Shown one piece after another: positions 7,832-15,562 of a DNA stretch of 64,000 nucleotides. Position 1 is the stretch's first letter. Every line of letters starts with the position of its first letter. The DNA comes from UBA60 sp964587885. GTDB taxonomy: Archaea > Thermoplasmatota > Poseidoniia > Poseidoniales > Poseidoniaceae. Both the position numbers and the translations under genes were made by a program. The notes beneath the pieces are model-generated. The model was not told the origin of the DNA. It searched no databases and saw only the letters and a list, made by a program, of their open reading frames with translations. The stretch spans positions 15,892 through 79,891 of the forward strand of contig CAZPME010000007.1 of the NCBI GenBank assembly GCA_964587885.1, written 5' to 3'.

Positions 7832-9053
7832 TTTCGGCCAGATTAAGGCGATTGCTCTTAAAGAATTAATCGACTATGTTCGTGATTGGAGGACCTTGCT
7901 TGCCATCGTACTTGTCCCACTACTACTTTTTCCAATTCTGTTTATTGCCTTGCCATTATTACTTGAATCTGAATATGGTGAGAGACAAGAATTTGAATTA
8001 TCGGTTATTGTACAGAGCAATGAATCAGTTGATGATCTGAACCAATATCTTTTGCAAAGTGAAATTAATTTGACCTGGGAAAATCTTCCCACAGGGATTG
8101 CAAATCTCTCTGATACTGGAACTGATGATGAGCGAATTCGTTCAGGACAAATACATTCAATTTTGCGTCTGCAAAAAAGTGCAGAGAATACAACGACATG
8201 GAAGTACGCAATCCTATACGATTCAACCGATGAAAGGGCAGGAGAAGCCCATAGACGCTTACTAGTGGCCATATTTTCATGGGAAGATGGGTTAATTAAT
8301 GCCACATTAGAAAATGCCGGACTAGACCCCCAGTCCACTCTAGACCCTGTACAGTGGGATGGAGACAGTGAGTCTGCCGATGTGGCTACCACTGGAGAGC
8401 AAGCTGGATTTGCCTTATCATTATTCATTCCCTTAATCGTAGCGACTTGGACTGCAACAGCAGCGATGCAACCAGCCATCGACATGACCGCTGGGGAGAG
8501 AGAACGTGGAACCTTGGAGGCATTGTTATGCGCTCCAATAAGTCGAATTGACCTACTGGTCGGCAAGTGGGTAGCGGTGGCAACTATTGCAGCAATATCG
8601 GTGCTAATACAGATATTTGGACTATTTTTAGCGTTAGCAGTTGTTGCAAGTGGCTCAAGTGTACTCGAAGTTCCCACTCTTAGTTTGCTTTCACTTGGAT
8701 TGATTATTTCGGCGGTGCTGATTTTCGCGGTGATGACAGTGGCCTTCCAATTGGCTTTAGCAGTACGTAGCCATAGTGTAAAAGAAGCAGGGACAGTACT
8801 AGGCCCCATCATATTGCTGATAATTATCCCAGCAATATTTGCGCAATTGATAAATCTTGAGGGGATTGAATATTGGTGGTTCTTAATCCCTGTTGTTAAC
8901 ATCCTGATTGCCCTACGTGAACTACTTACTGACACAGTTATTCTCGAACATATTCTTTTGTGGGCAGGTTCCAGTCTTGGCTATGCACTTATGGCTGCAT
9001 GGTACGCTAGTCGACAGTTTAACCGTGAAGATCTAGTGGAATCAATTAACTGA
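7824..9053 (+). CDS. ABC-2 type transporter permease (NatB-like)
   Basis: Membrane partner of the upstream ATPase. A first membrane segment (about residues 24-45, LLAIVLVPLLLFPILFIALP) is followed by an external domain of about 150 residues. A cluster of five to six membrane segments then starts at FALSLFIPLIVATWTATAAM, with the ABC-2 motif TAGERERGTLEALLCAPISR. This NatB-like layout is typical of exporters of cations, peptides or drugs. The ATG at 7824 overlaps the ATPase stop by 8 bp and has GGAGGTG at 7810-7816. A TTG at 7818 is a weaker alternative. Confidence 0.92.
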   Translation: MSDFGQIKAIALKELIDYVRDWRTLLAIVLVPLLLFPILFIALPLLLESEYGERQEFELSVIVQSNESVDDLNQYLLQSEINLTWENLPTGIANLSDTGTDDERIRSGQIHSILRLQKSAENTTTWKYAILYDSTDERAGEAHRRLLVAIFSWEDGLINATLENAGLDPQSTLDPVQWDGDSESADVATTGEQAGFALSLFIPLIVATWTATAAMQPAIDMTAGERERGTLEALLCAPISRIDLLVGKWVAVATIAAISVLIQIFGLFLALAVVASGSSVLEVPTLSLLSLGLIISAVLIFAVMTVAFQLALAVRSHSVKEAGTVLGPIILLIIIPAIFAQLINLEGIEYWWFLIPVVNILIALRELLTDTVILEHILLWAGSSLGYALMAAWYASRQFNREDLVESIN

Positions 9054-9114
9054 TGAATATTACTTGAGTAATACTACAGTAATATTTATTGCTGTGTTGC
9101 TGGCGTCGCAATTC

Positions 9115-9291
9115 ATGCCAAAGATCAGTTTGGATATGCCATTTGAATTGTTAGAAGATATACGTATACATGTTGGCGATGAAAAAAAATTCGTAAGTGT
9201 GGCTGATGCTGTTCGTACAGCATGCCGGAAAATGCTCGACCAACTAGACGAAATCGATGCCCGTCATGGCCGTAGAGAGGTGGTAAAATGA
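9115..9291 (+). CDS. Ribbon-helix-helix (CopG-like) DNA-binding protein
   Basis: A 58-residue protein: strand MPKISLDMP, helix FELLEDIRIHVGD, loop with VSVADAVRTACRKMLDQLDEID as second helix, and a basic end ARHGRREVVK. The strand-helix-helix order and the phrase SVADAVRTACRKML are typical of archaeal RHH regulators, which dimerise through the strand to contact DNA. It overlaps folE by 4 bp and heads the preQ0 operon, so it is a candidate regulator of that operon (inference). A longer start at TTG 9064 would add a hydrophobic 17-residue leader foreign to the family, so I prefer the ATG at 9115. Confidence 0.8.
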   Translation: MPKISLDMPFELLEDIRIHVGDEKKFVSVADAVRTACRKMLDQLDEIDARHGRREVVK

Positions 9292-9860
9292 CAACTAGAG
9301 CAGATGCTATTGCTGCGGTAGACACCCTCGTTAGGTATCTGGAAGGTGATGAGGTCGAATTAAGAGAGGGGTTGGTAAATACTCCAAAGCGAGTTGTGGA
9401 TTCATTTGATGAAATATTTGATGGCTATACGATGAAGGCAGACGAAATACTTGATGCAACCTTCAATGCTGAAGGTTATGATGGTATTGTGCTGCTAAAG
9501 GATATTGAGTTTCATAGCACTTGTGAGCACCATTTGCAGCCATTCACAGGTAGTGCACATGTGGCCTATATTCCAGTTGATAGAATTGTAGGTATTAGCA
9601 AACTAGCTCGAATAGTAGACCTGCATGCTCGTCGCCTGCAAAATCAAGAGCGAATTACTAAATCTGTAGCAGATGATCTTGAGCAGCATCTTTCTCCAAT
9701 GGGTTGTGCTGTAATAATAGAAGCGCAACACGGCTGCATGCGTTGTCGTGGAGTAAAGAAACAGAATTCAATTATGACGACTTCGGCAATGCGCGGTGTA
9801 TTCTTTGATAAATCTGAAGCGCGTAGTGAATTGTTACAACTAATCTACGGCAACAAATAG
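9288..9860 (+). CDS. folE: GTP cyclohydrolase I, type IA
   Basis: Converts GTP to 7,8-dihydroneopterin triphosphate, the first step of the queuosine/archaeosine (and folate/pterin) routes. Seen are LVNTPKRVVDSFDEIFDGY, the zinc Cys-x-x-His in FHSTCEHHLQPF, VGISKLARIVDLHARRLQNQER and the second zinc Cys in HGCMRCRGVKK, followed by TTSAMRGVF. The length of 190 aa is normal. The gene overlaps the RHH gene by 4 bp (ATGA) with GAGAGGTGG before it, and is followed by queE, queC and queD. It therefore most likely serves preQ0 synthesis. It is the bacterial/eukaryal type and not MptA (type IB), the usual archaeal enzyme. Confidence 0.95.
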   Translation: MTTRADAIAAVDTLVRYLEGDEVELREGLVNTPKRVVDSFDEIFDGYTMKADEILDATFNAEGYDGIVLLKDIEFHSTCEHHLQPFTGSAHVAYIPVDRIVGISKLARIVDLHARRLQNQERITKSVADDLEQHLSPMGCAVIIEAQHGCMRCRGVKKQNSIMTTSAMRGVFFDKSEARSELLQLIYGNK

Positions 9861-9867
9861 GTGTATT

Positions 9868-10548
9868 ATGTCCCGAATACCAATTGAAGATTTTCAGCCT
9901 TGCGAAATCTCAGGTGGAGATTTTGGCGGCGATGCGGCTGAAGATTTAGCAGCGGAATATCCAATTGTGGAGATATTTCACAGTGTTCAGGGAGAGGGTT
10001 TTCACTGTGGAAGTCCACGAATCTTCATACGTTTTGGCACTTGCAATCTTCGATGTGAATGGTGCGATACAAATTTTGATGAATGGAATACGATGACTGT
10101 AGTAGAACTCCTCGCTGAAATATCAGCATTTGACTGTAGAGAAATTGTGTTCACCGGCGGGGAGCCAGCATTGCAAGACTTATGGCCACTCGTACGTTGT
10201 TTGAAACGCAGGCAATATCACCTCTCTATTGAGACCAATGGTACGATTGAATTGCCAGAAGATCTAATCGACTGGGTGTGTGTATCTCCCAAGGACCAAT
10301 TGTATCCGAATAGCAAGATTAAGCAGAGGTCTGGGGACGAATTAAAAGTCGTTTATTGCGGACAGGACCTAGCATTATACGATGATTTGATTTCTGGATT
10401 TGATCACCTATTCTTACAACCATGCTATATCGAAAGTGATTCAGTAGAGAAGAACGGTATCTCTTTTCAACAAACCGAGATGGTAGTTAAGCAAAGTCAT
10501 GGCTGGAGATTGAGTCTCCAAACCCACAAATGGATGGGGGTTGACTAA
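9868..10548 (+). CDS. queE: 7-carboxy-7-deazaguanine synthase (radical SAM)
   Basis: Radical SAM enzyme forming CDG from 6-carboxytetrahydropterin. The iron-sulfur CxxxCxxC is CNLRCEWC (about residue 63), preceded by IFHSVQGEGFHCGSPRIFIRFG, which is the QueE hallmark. EIVFTGGEPALQ carries the SAM-binding GGEP motif. VCVSPKDQ and ELKVVYC are further family positions. The 226-aa length suits the family. The stop overlaps the start of queC by one base, so translation is probably coupled. GGTG lies before the ATG. Confidence 0.94.
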   Translation: MSRIPIEDFQPCEISGGDFGGDAAEDLAAEYPIVEIFHSVQGEGFHCGSPRIFIRFGTCNLRCEWCDTNFDEWNTMTVVELLAEISAFDCREIVFTGGEPALQDLWPLVRCLKRRQYHLSIETNGTIELPEDLIDWVCVSPKDQLYPNSKIKQRSGDELKVVYCGQDLALYDDLISGFDHLFLQPCYIESDSVEKNGISFQQTEMVVKQSHGWRLSLQTHKWMGVD

Positions 10549-11327
10549 TGCGCGCGGTAATTGCCCTATCTGGTGGGATGGACTCGACTTCCCTACTACT
10601 GAGGCTTTTATCGGCGGGATACTCTGTGTCATGCATCTCTTACGATTATGGGCAAAAGCATGTAATTGAGTTAGAGAGGGCAAGGGACAATATCAGTTAC
10701 CTAGAAAGTAATGGTTTTACAATATCTCATCAAATAATTGACTTATCGAGTGCGATGGAGTCTTTTCATTCGGCCCTTACAAGCGAAAATTTCGACATTC
10801 CTCTTGGGCATTATGAAGAGGAGCAAATGAAGCAAACAGTTGTTCCAAATCGCAATGCTATCTTTTCATCCATTCTATACGGTCATGCCCTCTCAATCTC
10901 GACACGTGAAAATTGCCCGGTTACTATTGCACTCGGAGTGCATTCAGGAGACCATGCAATTTATCCGGATTGTCGGCCCGAATTTTATGCTGCATTGGGT
11001 CAAGCCTTTGCTCTAGGTAATTGGGATAGTGAAAATGTAAATATTCAACTACCATATATAGAGGGGGATAAGGAGACTATCCTGCTTGATGCACTTATCT
11101 CCTGTGAAAAACTTGGATTGGATTTCAACACGATTTTCTCGAATACAAATACCTCATACAACCCAGATGCTCAAGGCCGATCTTCGGGCACTTCGGGTGC
11201 CGATATTGAGCGTATTTTGGCGTTTCATGCGATCGGGCGTCCAGACCCAGTTGCCTACGTCAAACCGTGGCCAGAAGTACTTGATTACGCATTAACAGTC
11301 GCAGCACAGCATAATGAGGTGATTTGA
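10548..11327 (+). CDS. queC: 7-cyano-7-deazaguanine (preQ0) synthase, variant lacking zinc cysteines
   Basis: ATP-dependent enzyme that turns CDG into preQ0. The PP-loop is ALSGGMDSTSLLLR at the N-terminus, followed by SYDYGQKHVIELERA, VVPNRNAIF and ALGVHSGDHAIYPDCRPEF, all family hallmarks. In known QueC a C-terminal Cys plus a CGxCxxC cluster binds zinc. Here the aligned positions are Ser203 (in TSYN), Ser213 and Ser216 (in SGTSGAD) and Asp219, while the flanking ERILAF is kept. All four ligands are thus replaced in an otherwise normal protein. The genomic neighbours argue that it still works in archaeosine synthesis. Confidence 0.93.
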   Translation: MRAVIALSGGMDSTSLLLRLLSAGYSVSCISYDYGQKHVIELERARDNISYLESNGFTISHQIIDLSSAMESFHSALTSENFDIPLGHYEEEQMKQTVVPNRNAIFSSILYGHALSISTRENCPVTIALGVHSGDHAIYPDCRPEFYAALGQAFALGNWDSENVNIQLPYIEGDKETILLDALISCEKLGLDFNTIFSNTNTSYNPDAQGRSSGTSGADIERILAFHAIGRPDPVAYVKPWPEVLDYALTVAAQHNEVI

Positions 11328-11530
11328 TTTTTGCAATCGTAGAACGGACTTGGCACATTTACGCTTTCTTTGGTGCATGTTTACTCGCATTTTCAGTATA
11401 CGGCTGGCATAGTATTGGTGAGTGGAATGGGTTCTTGAGCGCGATACTAATTGCCGGATTGTTCGCAATGTTGGTTGCAAAAATTGTTCAAGTTATCGAT
11501 TCTAGAAAAAAATTGGAGGAAAAAATATGA
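11324..11530 (+). CDS. Small membrane protein inside the preQ0 operon, 68 aa
   Basis: Unknown function. Two hydrophobic segments are visible, about residues 10-28 (WHIYAFFGACLLAFSVYGW) and 37-57 (FLSAILIAGLFAMLVAKIVQV), followed by a charged tail SRKKLEEKI. The TTG start overlaps the queC stop by 4 bp and the stop overlaps the queD ATG by 4 bp. Translation is therefore tightly coupled with both. The position suggests an operon partner, perhaps of transport or membrane association, but nothing in the sequence shows a role. GGAGG near its end is the queD ribosome-binding site. Confidence 0.72.
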   Translation: MIFAIVERTWHIYAFFGACLLAFSVYGWHSIGEWNGFLSAILIAGLFAMLVAKIVQVIDSRKKLEEKI

Positions 11531-11979
11531 CTACATTAATTAGACGCTGGGTAGAAACTGACACCGGCCACAGAGTACCAAATCACAAGAGCAAATGCCG
11601 TCATATGCACGGACACCGATACCGTTGGGAGGCTGAAATAGAAGGTGATATAATTGAGATCGATGGTGTAAGCGAGCAGGGAATGCTGATTGATTTTAGT
11701 GATGTTGCAACTATTCTTGAGAAACGAATTCATGATGTTGTCGATCACGCTTTTTTGGTATATTCTGGCGATGACGAAGCATTGTCAGCATTGAAAATAA
11801 TGGGTGATTCACACAGAACTGTTGTGGTTGACTTTATTCCAACTGCAGAGAATTTGGCGAAATGGGCATTTGAACAGGTTGAGCCGCACTTGAAAACCGC
11901 ATATGGGAATCGGTTACAATTAGTAGCAATGCATGTACGAGAAACACCCAAATCCTGGGCTGTTTGGCGGAATCAGTAA
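11527..11979 (+). CDS. queD: 6-carboxytetrahydropterin synthase / 6-pyruvoyl-tetrahydropterin synthase family
   Basis: Converts dihydroneopterin triphosphate to 6-carboxytetrahydropterin in preQ0 synthesis. Zinc ligands are His in TGHRVPN and the HxH in MHGHRYRWE. The catalytic Cys is in SKCRHMHGH (about residue 24). A later DHAFLVY with its Asp-His pair belongs to the catalytic relay. ENLAKWAFE and VRETPKSWAVW are C-terminal family positions. It is the last gene of the RHH-folE-queE-queC-membrane protein-queD operon and has GGAGG 6 bp before its ATG. It converges with trmJ 1 bp later. Confidence 0.92.
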   Translation: MTTLIRRWVETDTGHRVPNHKSKCRHMHGHRYRWEAEIEGDIIEIDGVSEQGMLIDFSDVATILEKRIHDVVDHAFLVYSGDDEALSALKIMGDSHRTVVVDFIPTAENLAKWAFEQVEPHLKTAYGNRLQLVAMHVRETPKSWAVWRNQ

Positions 11980-11980
11980 T

Positions 11981-12805
11981 CTACTCAATCCGACGCCGGC
12001 GCGACCTCATCCATTCTTGATTACCAGAAAGTTTCTGCAGTGCAGTAGTTGCTTCGACAAAAGCGCCGATGAGGCGTTGTACCTCATTATCAATTGGCAA
12101 TCCTCGTAAGATAGTACGCTGTAAATTGTCCTCAAACATCGCTTTTTTGTGCACATCTCCTTCCAATGATTTTGCAAATTCTGAAATCGACTGACGCAAT
12201 AATCGACGTAATTCTGGAGATAATGAACGGTCGATTTGCAAATTCTTACTGGATTTTGAATTAGGCAATTTTGAGGAGATTAATGATGCTCGATTCAGTT
12301 CATACAAAGTTAGAGCAACAGAATGAGATAGATTACAGATGGGGTATCCTTCCCAAGTAGGTATGGTCAGTAAAAAATCACACTGCTGCAATTCATCAGT
12401 GGCCAATCCCATTCCTTCTTCACCAAAAACTAGAGCGACTTTACCACTGTAGTTGTCGAGCTTGTCGGCCACCTCCCACGGTAGTAGAAAATGACGGAAT
12501 AGAGTCTTATCACCACTTTCACGCTTCCCACTTGTACCAATAACCAAACCGAAATTAGAACATGCTTCGGTAAATGAATCGTACATGATACACTCATCAA
12601 GGAGTCGTCCAGCGTGCTTGGCCCTATTACGTGCTTCCTCTTCGTCAGGAGAGCATAGAGGGTTAACTAGGCATAATTTATCAAAACCAAAATTGAGCAT
12701 TGCACGGCAAATGGCACCAAGATTTCCGGGGTGTTGAGGGCGCACTAGGACTATTGAAAGTTCATACGGGCGCTTTGGCAAAGGGATGTCTCGACGATCA
12801 CCCAT
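11981..12805 (-). CDS. trmJ: tRNA/rRNA 2'-O-ribose methyltransferase, TrmJ (SPOUT) family
   Basis: SPOUT-fold methyltransferase; archaeal TrmJ methylates the ribose at position 32 of tRNA. Motifs are VLVRPQHPGNLGAICRAMLNFG at the N-terminus (motif 1, with the NxGxxxRA core), KVALVFGEEGMGLATDEL (motif 2, the GxExxGL core) and PTWEGYPICNLSHSVALTLYEL (motif 3, the NLSxAVA-like knot). A C-terminal extension of about 80 helical residues follows, as in TrmJ. The gene is last in the ribosomal-protein operon running leftward from 14566. Confidence 0.88.
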   Translation of the reverse strand: MGDRRDIPLPKRPYELSIVLVRPQHPGNLGAICRAMLNFGFDKLCLVNPLCSPDEEEARNRAKHAGRLLDECIMYDSFTEACSNFGLVIGTSGKRESGDKTLFRHFLLPWEVADKLDNYSGKVALVFGEEGMGLATDELQQCDFLLTIPTWEGYPICNLSHSVALTLYELNRASLISSKLPNSKSSKNLQIDRSLSPELRRLLRQSISEFAKSLEGDVHKKAMFEDNLQRTILRGLPIDNEVQRLIGAFVEATTALQKLSGNQEWMRSRRRRIE

Positions 12806-13030
12806 CTAATCACCTCGGTTGTTTTCCCATTCCAGCACCCATTCGGGGTCACACAATTGATACAGAAAGGCCACAAAACCACCGTTTTCTCGATCTTGCA
12901 TTGGAATACTTCGCTTTTTTAATCCATGATTATCACGTAAATGATTCAATAGTGAAGTTAATACATCTGCTGAATCATGGTGAATGCTGACTGGGTTACG
13001 ACTCCAGTCCATCCGGACCGGGGTCAGCAT
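12806..13030 (-). CDS. Hypothetical protein, 74 aa, in ribosomal-protein operon
   Basis: Not recognised. A small protein with SIHHDSADVLTSLLNHLRDNHGL (helical), SIPMQDRENGGFVAFLYQLCD and an acidic Trp-rich end PEWVLEWENNRGD. It has no Cys pairs and no membrane segment. It lies directly between rps17e and trmJ in the same orientation, with its stop 1 bp before the trmJ start, so it is translated with them. An internal ATG (seventh residue, VRMDW) is an alternative start. Confidence 0.7.
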   Translation of the reverse strand: MLTPVRMDWSRNPVSIHHDSADVLTSLLNHLRDNHGLKKRSIPMQDRENGGFVAFLYQLCDPEWVLEWENNRGD

Positions 13031-13039
13031 AATCTCGCC

Positions 13040-13231
13040 TCAATCGACTCGGCGCTGTTGGTAACGGGTTACATAGCCCGCAATCCAATTGCGAAGTTTC
13101 TTATTTGGGACATCGGTATATTTCTCAACCAACTTTTTGTTGTTCTCAAAATCATCGTTGAATTCATCCCCGTACTCATTACATAATTTGATGGCTCGGA
13201 TTTTAATAAATGAAGGTCTAATATTTCCCAT
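13040..13231 (-). CDS. rps17e: Ribosomal protein S17e
   Basis: Small-subunit protein found only in archaea and eukaryotes. The start MGNIRPSFIKIRAIKLC, the middle DDFENNKKLVEKYTDVPNKKLRNWIAGYVTRY and the length of 63 aa match the family closely. It lies in the leftward operon S19e, PDCD5, L39e, L31e, S17e, 7 bp after L31e. Confidence 0.95.
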   Translation of the reverse strand: MGNIRPSFIKIRAIKLCNEYGDEFNDDFENNKKLVEKYTDVPNKKLRNWIAGYVTRYQQRRVD

Positions 13232-13238
13232 AACTACA

Positions 13239-13514
13239 CTACTCCTCTAGTAACTTAACTTCAATTGGAATGTCTTCTTCCTCGAATCTAGTAATTTGTA
13301 ATCGCACCTTGCGTGGTGGATTTTCAATACCATTAGCCCAAATATATTCATTTACATCTGGATCAATATACAACTCTTCTTCTTCAGTCACTTTTAGATG
13401 ACGAATAACTTCGTTGCGAATAATAGTAATAGCACGTGGGCTACGCTTGTAGCGAGTGATATTCCATGCACCACGCAATGGGACTGTTAATTCGCTGATA
13501 TTTCCTCGTGCCAT
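13239..13514 (-). CDS. rpl31e: Ribosomal protein L31e
   Basis: Large-subunit protein near the exit tunnel, specific to archaea and eukaryotes. TVPLRGAWNITRYKRSPRAITIIRNEVIRHLKV is the family core, followed by LYIDPDVNEYIWANGIENPPRKVRLQI. The length of 91 aa is normal. It sits 8 bp after L39e, the usual archaeal pairing. Confidence 0.96.
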   Translation of the reverse strand: MARGNISELTVPLRGAWNITRYKRSPRAITIIRNEVIRHLKVTEEEELYIDPDVNEYIWANGIENPPRKVRLQITRFEEEDIPIEVKLLEE

Positions 13515-13522
13515 ATTCTCAC

Positions 13523-13678
13523 CTATCTCTGTAATTTACTTCGGCGCCAATGGTGGCGCTTTGGGTGGGTTGTAGTCTTGCGGTTAGTCTTCATCATGAC
13601 CCAAACAGGCACACGACGATTTTGCTTCACTACTTTGAGTAGTCGTTGTTTCTTTGGTCCTGGTTTATTACTGGCCAT
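13523..13678 (-). CDS. rpl39e: Ribosomal protein L39e
   Basis: Very basic 51-residue protein of the exit tunnel. Seen are MASNKPGPKKQRLLKVVKQN, RRVPVWVMMKTNRKT and the ending HPKRHHWRRSKLQR, diagnostic for L39e. The ATG at 13678 is chosen because it gives the normal family length; an upstream GTG/ATG at 13705 would overlap the PDCD5 gene and add residues foreign to the family. Confidence 0.95.
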   Translation of the reverse strand: MASNKPGPKKQRLLKVVKQNRRVPVWVMMKTNRKTTTHPKRHHWRRSKLQR

Positions 13679-13679
13679 T

Positions 13680-14039
13680 TCATACTCTCCTAATCGATGG
13701 GTCACGGCGCTGCTCCTGCAGCCCAGACAATATTGTCTTCAAAGTTGAGTCGGCGATTGGAATTGCAATTCTCTTAGAGGAATGCAGTTGGAAAAGTTGC
13801 TCCTTAACTGACTGTGATAATTCTGGAAAAGCCAATTCGAGGCGAGCAAGACGTGAACGTGCATCTGGAGTTAGAATAATCTTCATTGCTTCATTTAAGC
13901 GACTTTGTTCTGCCTCGGAAATTTGTGCCTGTTCTTCTGCAGCCAATTGTGCATTGGATTGCTCTTCAATTTGGGATTGCAACTCTTGCCGGCGAGCAGC
14001 GCGCAATTGAGTGAGTTCATCGTCTGTAGAAACAGCCAT
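13680..14039 (-). CDS. DNA-binding protein of the PDCD5/TFAR19 family
   Basis: Small helical DNA-binding protein related to human PDCD5, usually linked to S19e and L39e in archaeal genomes as here. Evidence is the order: acidic start, QLRAARRQELQSQIEEQ coiled region, EQSRLNEAMKIILTPDARSRLARLELAFPE (the family core) and the loop before LKTILSGLQEQ. It is 119 aa from the ATG at 14039; a GTG at 14048 would add three residues but has GGAG only 2 bp away. The molecular role in archaea is not settled. Confidence 0.9.
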   Translation of the reverse strand: MAVSTDDELTQLRAARRQELQSQIEEQSNAQLAAEEQAQISEAEQSRLNEAMKIILTPDARSRLARLELAFPELSQSVKEQLFQLHSSKRIAIPIADSTLKTILSGLQEQRRDPSIRRV

Positions 14040-14059
14040 TGTACTCACTTCTCCACACC

Positions 14060-14566
14060 CTAATACTTGCTCAATCCAGGATACTCTGAATCGACTGAGT
14101 CACGAATTTCATGAGCTACGCCGTCAAGTAATTTCTGCCCAGCGCCAGTGATTTTTCGGCCATTGTAAATGTTGACCTTTTGCTTTTCATCGTCTTCCAC
14201 TTCAACTTCGATGACCTTGAGTAAGTCTTTCTCAATCAAACCTGCATCTTCGAGTTGCTGCAGAACTGTGCGGATGACATGGCGGCTACCGGCCCGAGCC
14301 GAATTAGGACTGACTCCACGGTTGCTCTTGCCACCATATTCTTGTGCGAGATGATTGACTCCAATCGGCCCTTTATCAGCGATTTTACGTAGTACCGCTG
14401 CGGCACGAATTTCCCACCAGTTGCCTTGTTCCGGCGGCCTTTCCTTGTGGACTCCGGTCTTTACATGCTCAGCCCATTCTGGTATTGAAATAGCCTTGTT
14501 GTCTGCAAATGCATCTGCAACAGCAGGTAGCAGTAGGTTGGATGGAACATCGTAAAACGTCGTCAT
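14060..14566 (-). CDS. rps19e: Ribosomal protein S19e
   Basis: Small-subunit protein of archaea and eukaryotes with winged-helix fold. TTFYDVPSNLLLPAVADAF, IPEWAEHVKTGVHKERPPEQGNWWEIRAAAVLRKI and the later GGKSNRGVSPNSARAGSRHVIR are clear family segments. The 168 aa are near the normal 150 with a slightly longer C-terminus. It is the first gene of the leftward operon. The ATG at 14566 has GGTG 7 bp upstream; a GTG at 14575 is the alternative. Confidence 0.96.
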   Translation of the reverse strand: MTTFYDVPSNLLLPAVADAFADNKAISIPEWAEHVKTGVHKERPPEQGNWWEIRAAAVLRKIADKGPIGVNHLAQEYGGKSNRGVSPNSARAGSRHVIRTVLQQLEDAGLIEKDLLKVIEVEVEDDEKQKVNIYNGRKITGAGQKLLDGVAHEIRDSVDSEYPGLSKY

Positions 14567-14618
14567 GCGAAGCACCGAGCGATTCGCCGACCCACTTCCC
14601 GTATTTGAATCAATTGGC

Positions 14619-14633
14619 TGTCCCTACGGGACA
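14619..14633. repeat. Short perfect palindrome between divergent genes
   Basis: TGTCCC-TAC-GGGACA is a perfect inverted repeat with 6-bp arms in the 112-bp space between the S19e operon (leftward) and the membrane protein (rightward). It lies 53 bp upstream of the S19e ATG. It could be a regulator site or a small hairpin, but one copy alone proves nothing. Confidence 0.35.
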
Positions 14634-14678
14634 TATTAGACGACATCCACCCATTTTGACGTCGCTCATGAACAATAG

Positions 14679-15515
14679 TTGAAAGAGAATCGCCCGTCGC
14701 CCGACTCAATGCGAAAGGCTTTGGCGCAGAATCCCAATATATTGCGGACCCTTGTCGGCCTTTCGCTAACACTGATAATCGTGCTATCATATGCTGTTTA
14801 CAGTGCCTCTTTGGATAGTGATTATTACGTCTATTCCAACACTAGCAGCGAAAGCATAGCAGATCTTGAGCTTATCTCTAAGCAACAGTATACCGCTGAG
14901 GGAGAGCAATGGACTATGTGGATTTGGGAATTCGATTCAATCGGCACCAACTTGACGTGGATTAACGCCACTCTAAGCGGGGGTATTGAAGGTGGAATTG
15001 TAAAAATGACCAATGCTGGGGAAGGTTACTGGAGTCACCCTGATTTAGGCAATATTGATGGTGAAAAATTTTCTTGTGCAATTTCGTGCGCCAAATTGGG
15101 AACTCATCAAATCGAAATTGATTCAGACGGTAGTGCTCAAATATCCGGCTTGACCGATTGGCAGCCAGCTCGCCGTGATGGTGGTACAGTTCGGGCAACA
15201 AATATTTCCGTAGCAGAATACGAGGCGCGAGAACTCGTTGATTACAATCACTCGAGCAATGTTTGGCAAGTTTCCCTAAATATGCCTGGAAATCACTCAC
15301 TCAGTCCGGAAATTGAAGTAACATTTGTCAATGAAATGTTTGGTGGAATTGAAGCTTTTTCCATCGACCCTGCTACTGAATTACTATGGGCAACGTTCTC
15401 AGTCATAGGCTGTTTTGCGGTGTTACTAGTACCCTCATTTGCAATATATTTTGCCGCCCAAGCAAAAGAGAGGCGGGCAGAAAAAATCGTACTTCTCAAT
15501 GGTGAAGAAGAATAA
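14679..15515 (+). CDS. Membrane-anchored hypothetical protein, 278 aa
   Basis: Not recognised. An N-terminal membrane segment (about 26-46, LVGLSLTLIIVLSYAVYSA) is followed by about 185 external residues with Asn-rich possible glycosylation sites (YSNTSSES, NLTWINATLS) and a C-C pair CAISCAKLG. A second membrane segment (about 238-260, WATFSVIGCFAVLLVPSFAIYF) precedes a short charged tail. The whole would present a domain on the outside held at both ends. The start is a TTG at 14679; an ATG at 14709 just before the first segment is equally possible. It is followed by a giant surface protein in the same direction. Confidence 0.75.
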   Translation: MKENRPSPDSMRKALAQNPNILRTLVGLSLTLIIVLSYAVYSASLDSDYYVYSNTSSESIADLELISKQQYTAEGEQWTMWIWEFDSIGTNLTWINATLSGGIEGGIVKMTNAGEGYWSHPDLGNIDGEKFSCAISCAKLGTHQIEIDSDGSAQISGLTDWQPARRDGGTVRATNISVAEYEARELVDYNHSSNVWQVSLNMPGNHSLSPEIEVTFVNEMFGGIEAFSIDPATELLWATFSVIGCFAVLLVPSFAIYFAAQAKERRAEKIVLLNGEEE

Positions 15516-15562
15516 CCCGCCTGCGGCGAATTGAAATAGATAAATTGTAGTCATCCCCATAC

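Noticed and set aside
7874..8935. Long minus-strand open frame of 353 codons opposite the ABC permease
   Set aside because: It is the complement of a clear membrane protein with ABC-2 motifs. Its residues are Ser/Ala/Ile-rich with no domain, and it has no start signal.
9064..9114. Longer start of the RHH protein at TTG 9064
   Set aside because: It would place a hydrophobic leader before a DNA-binding fold. The ATG at 9115 gives the normal family beginning.
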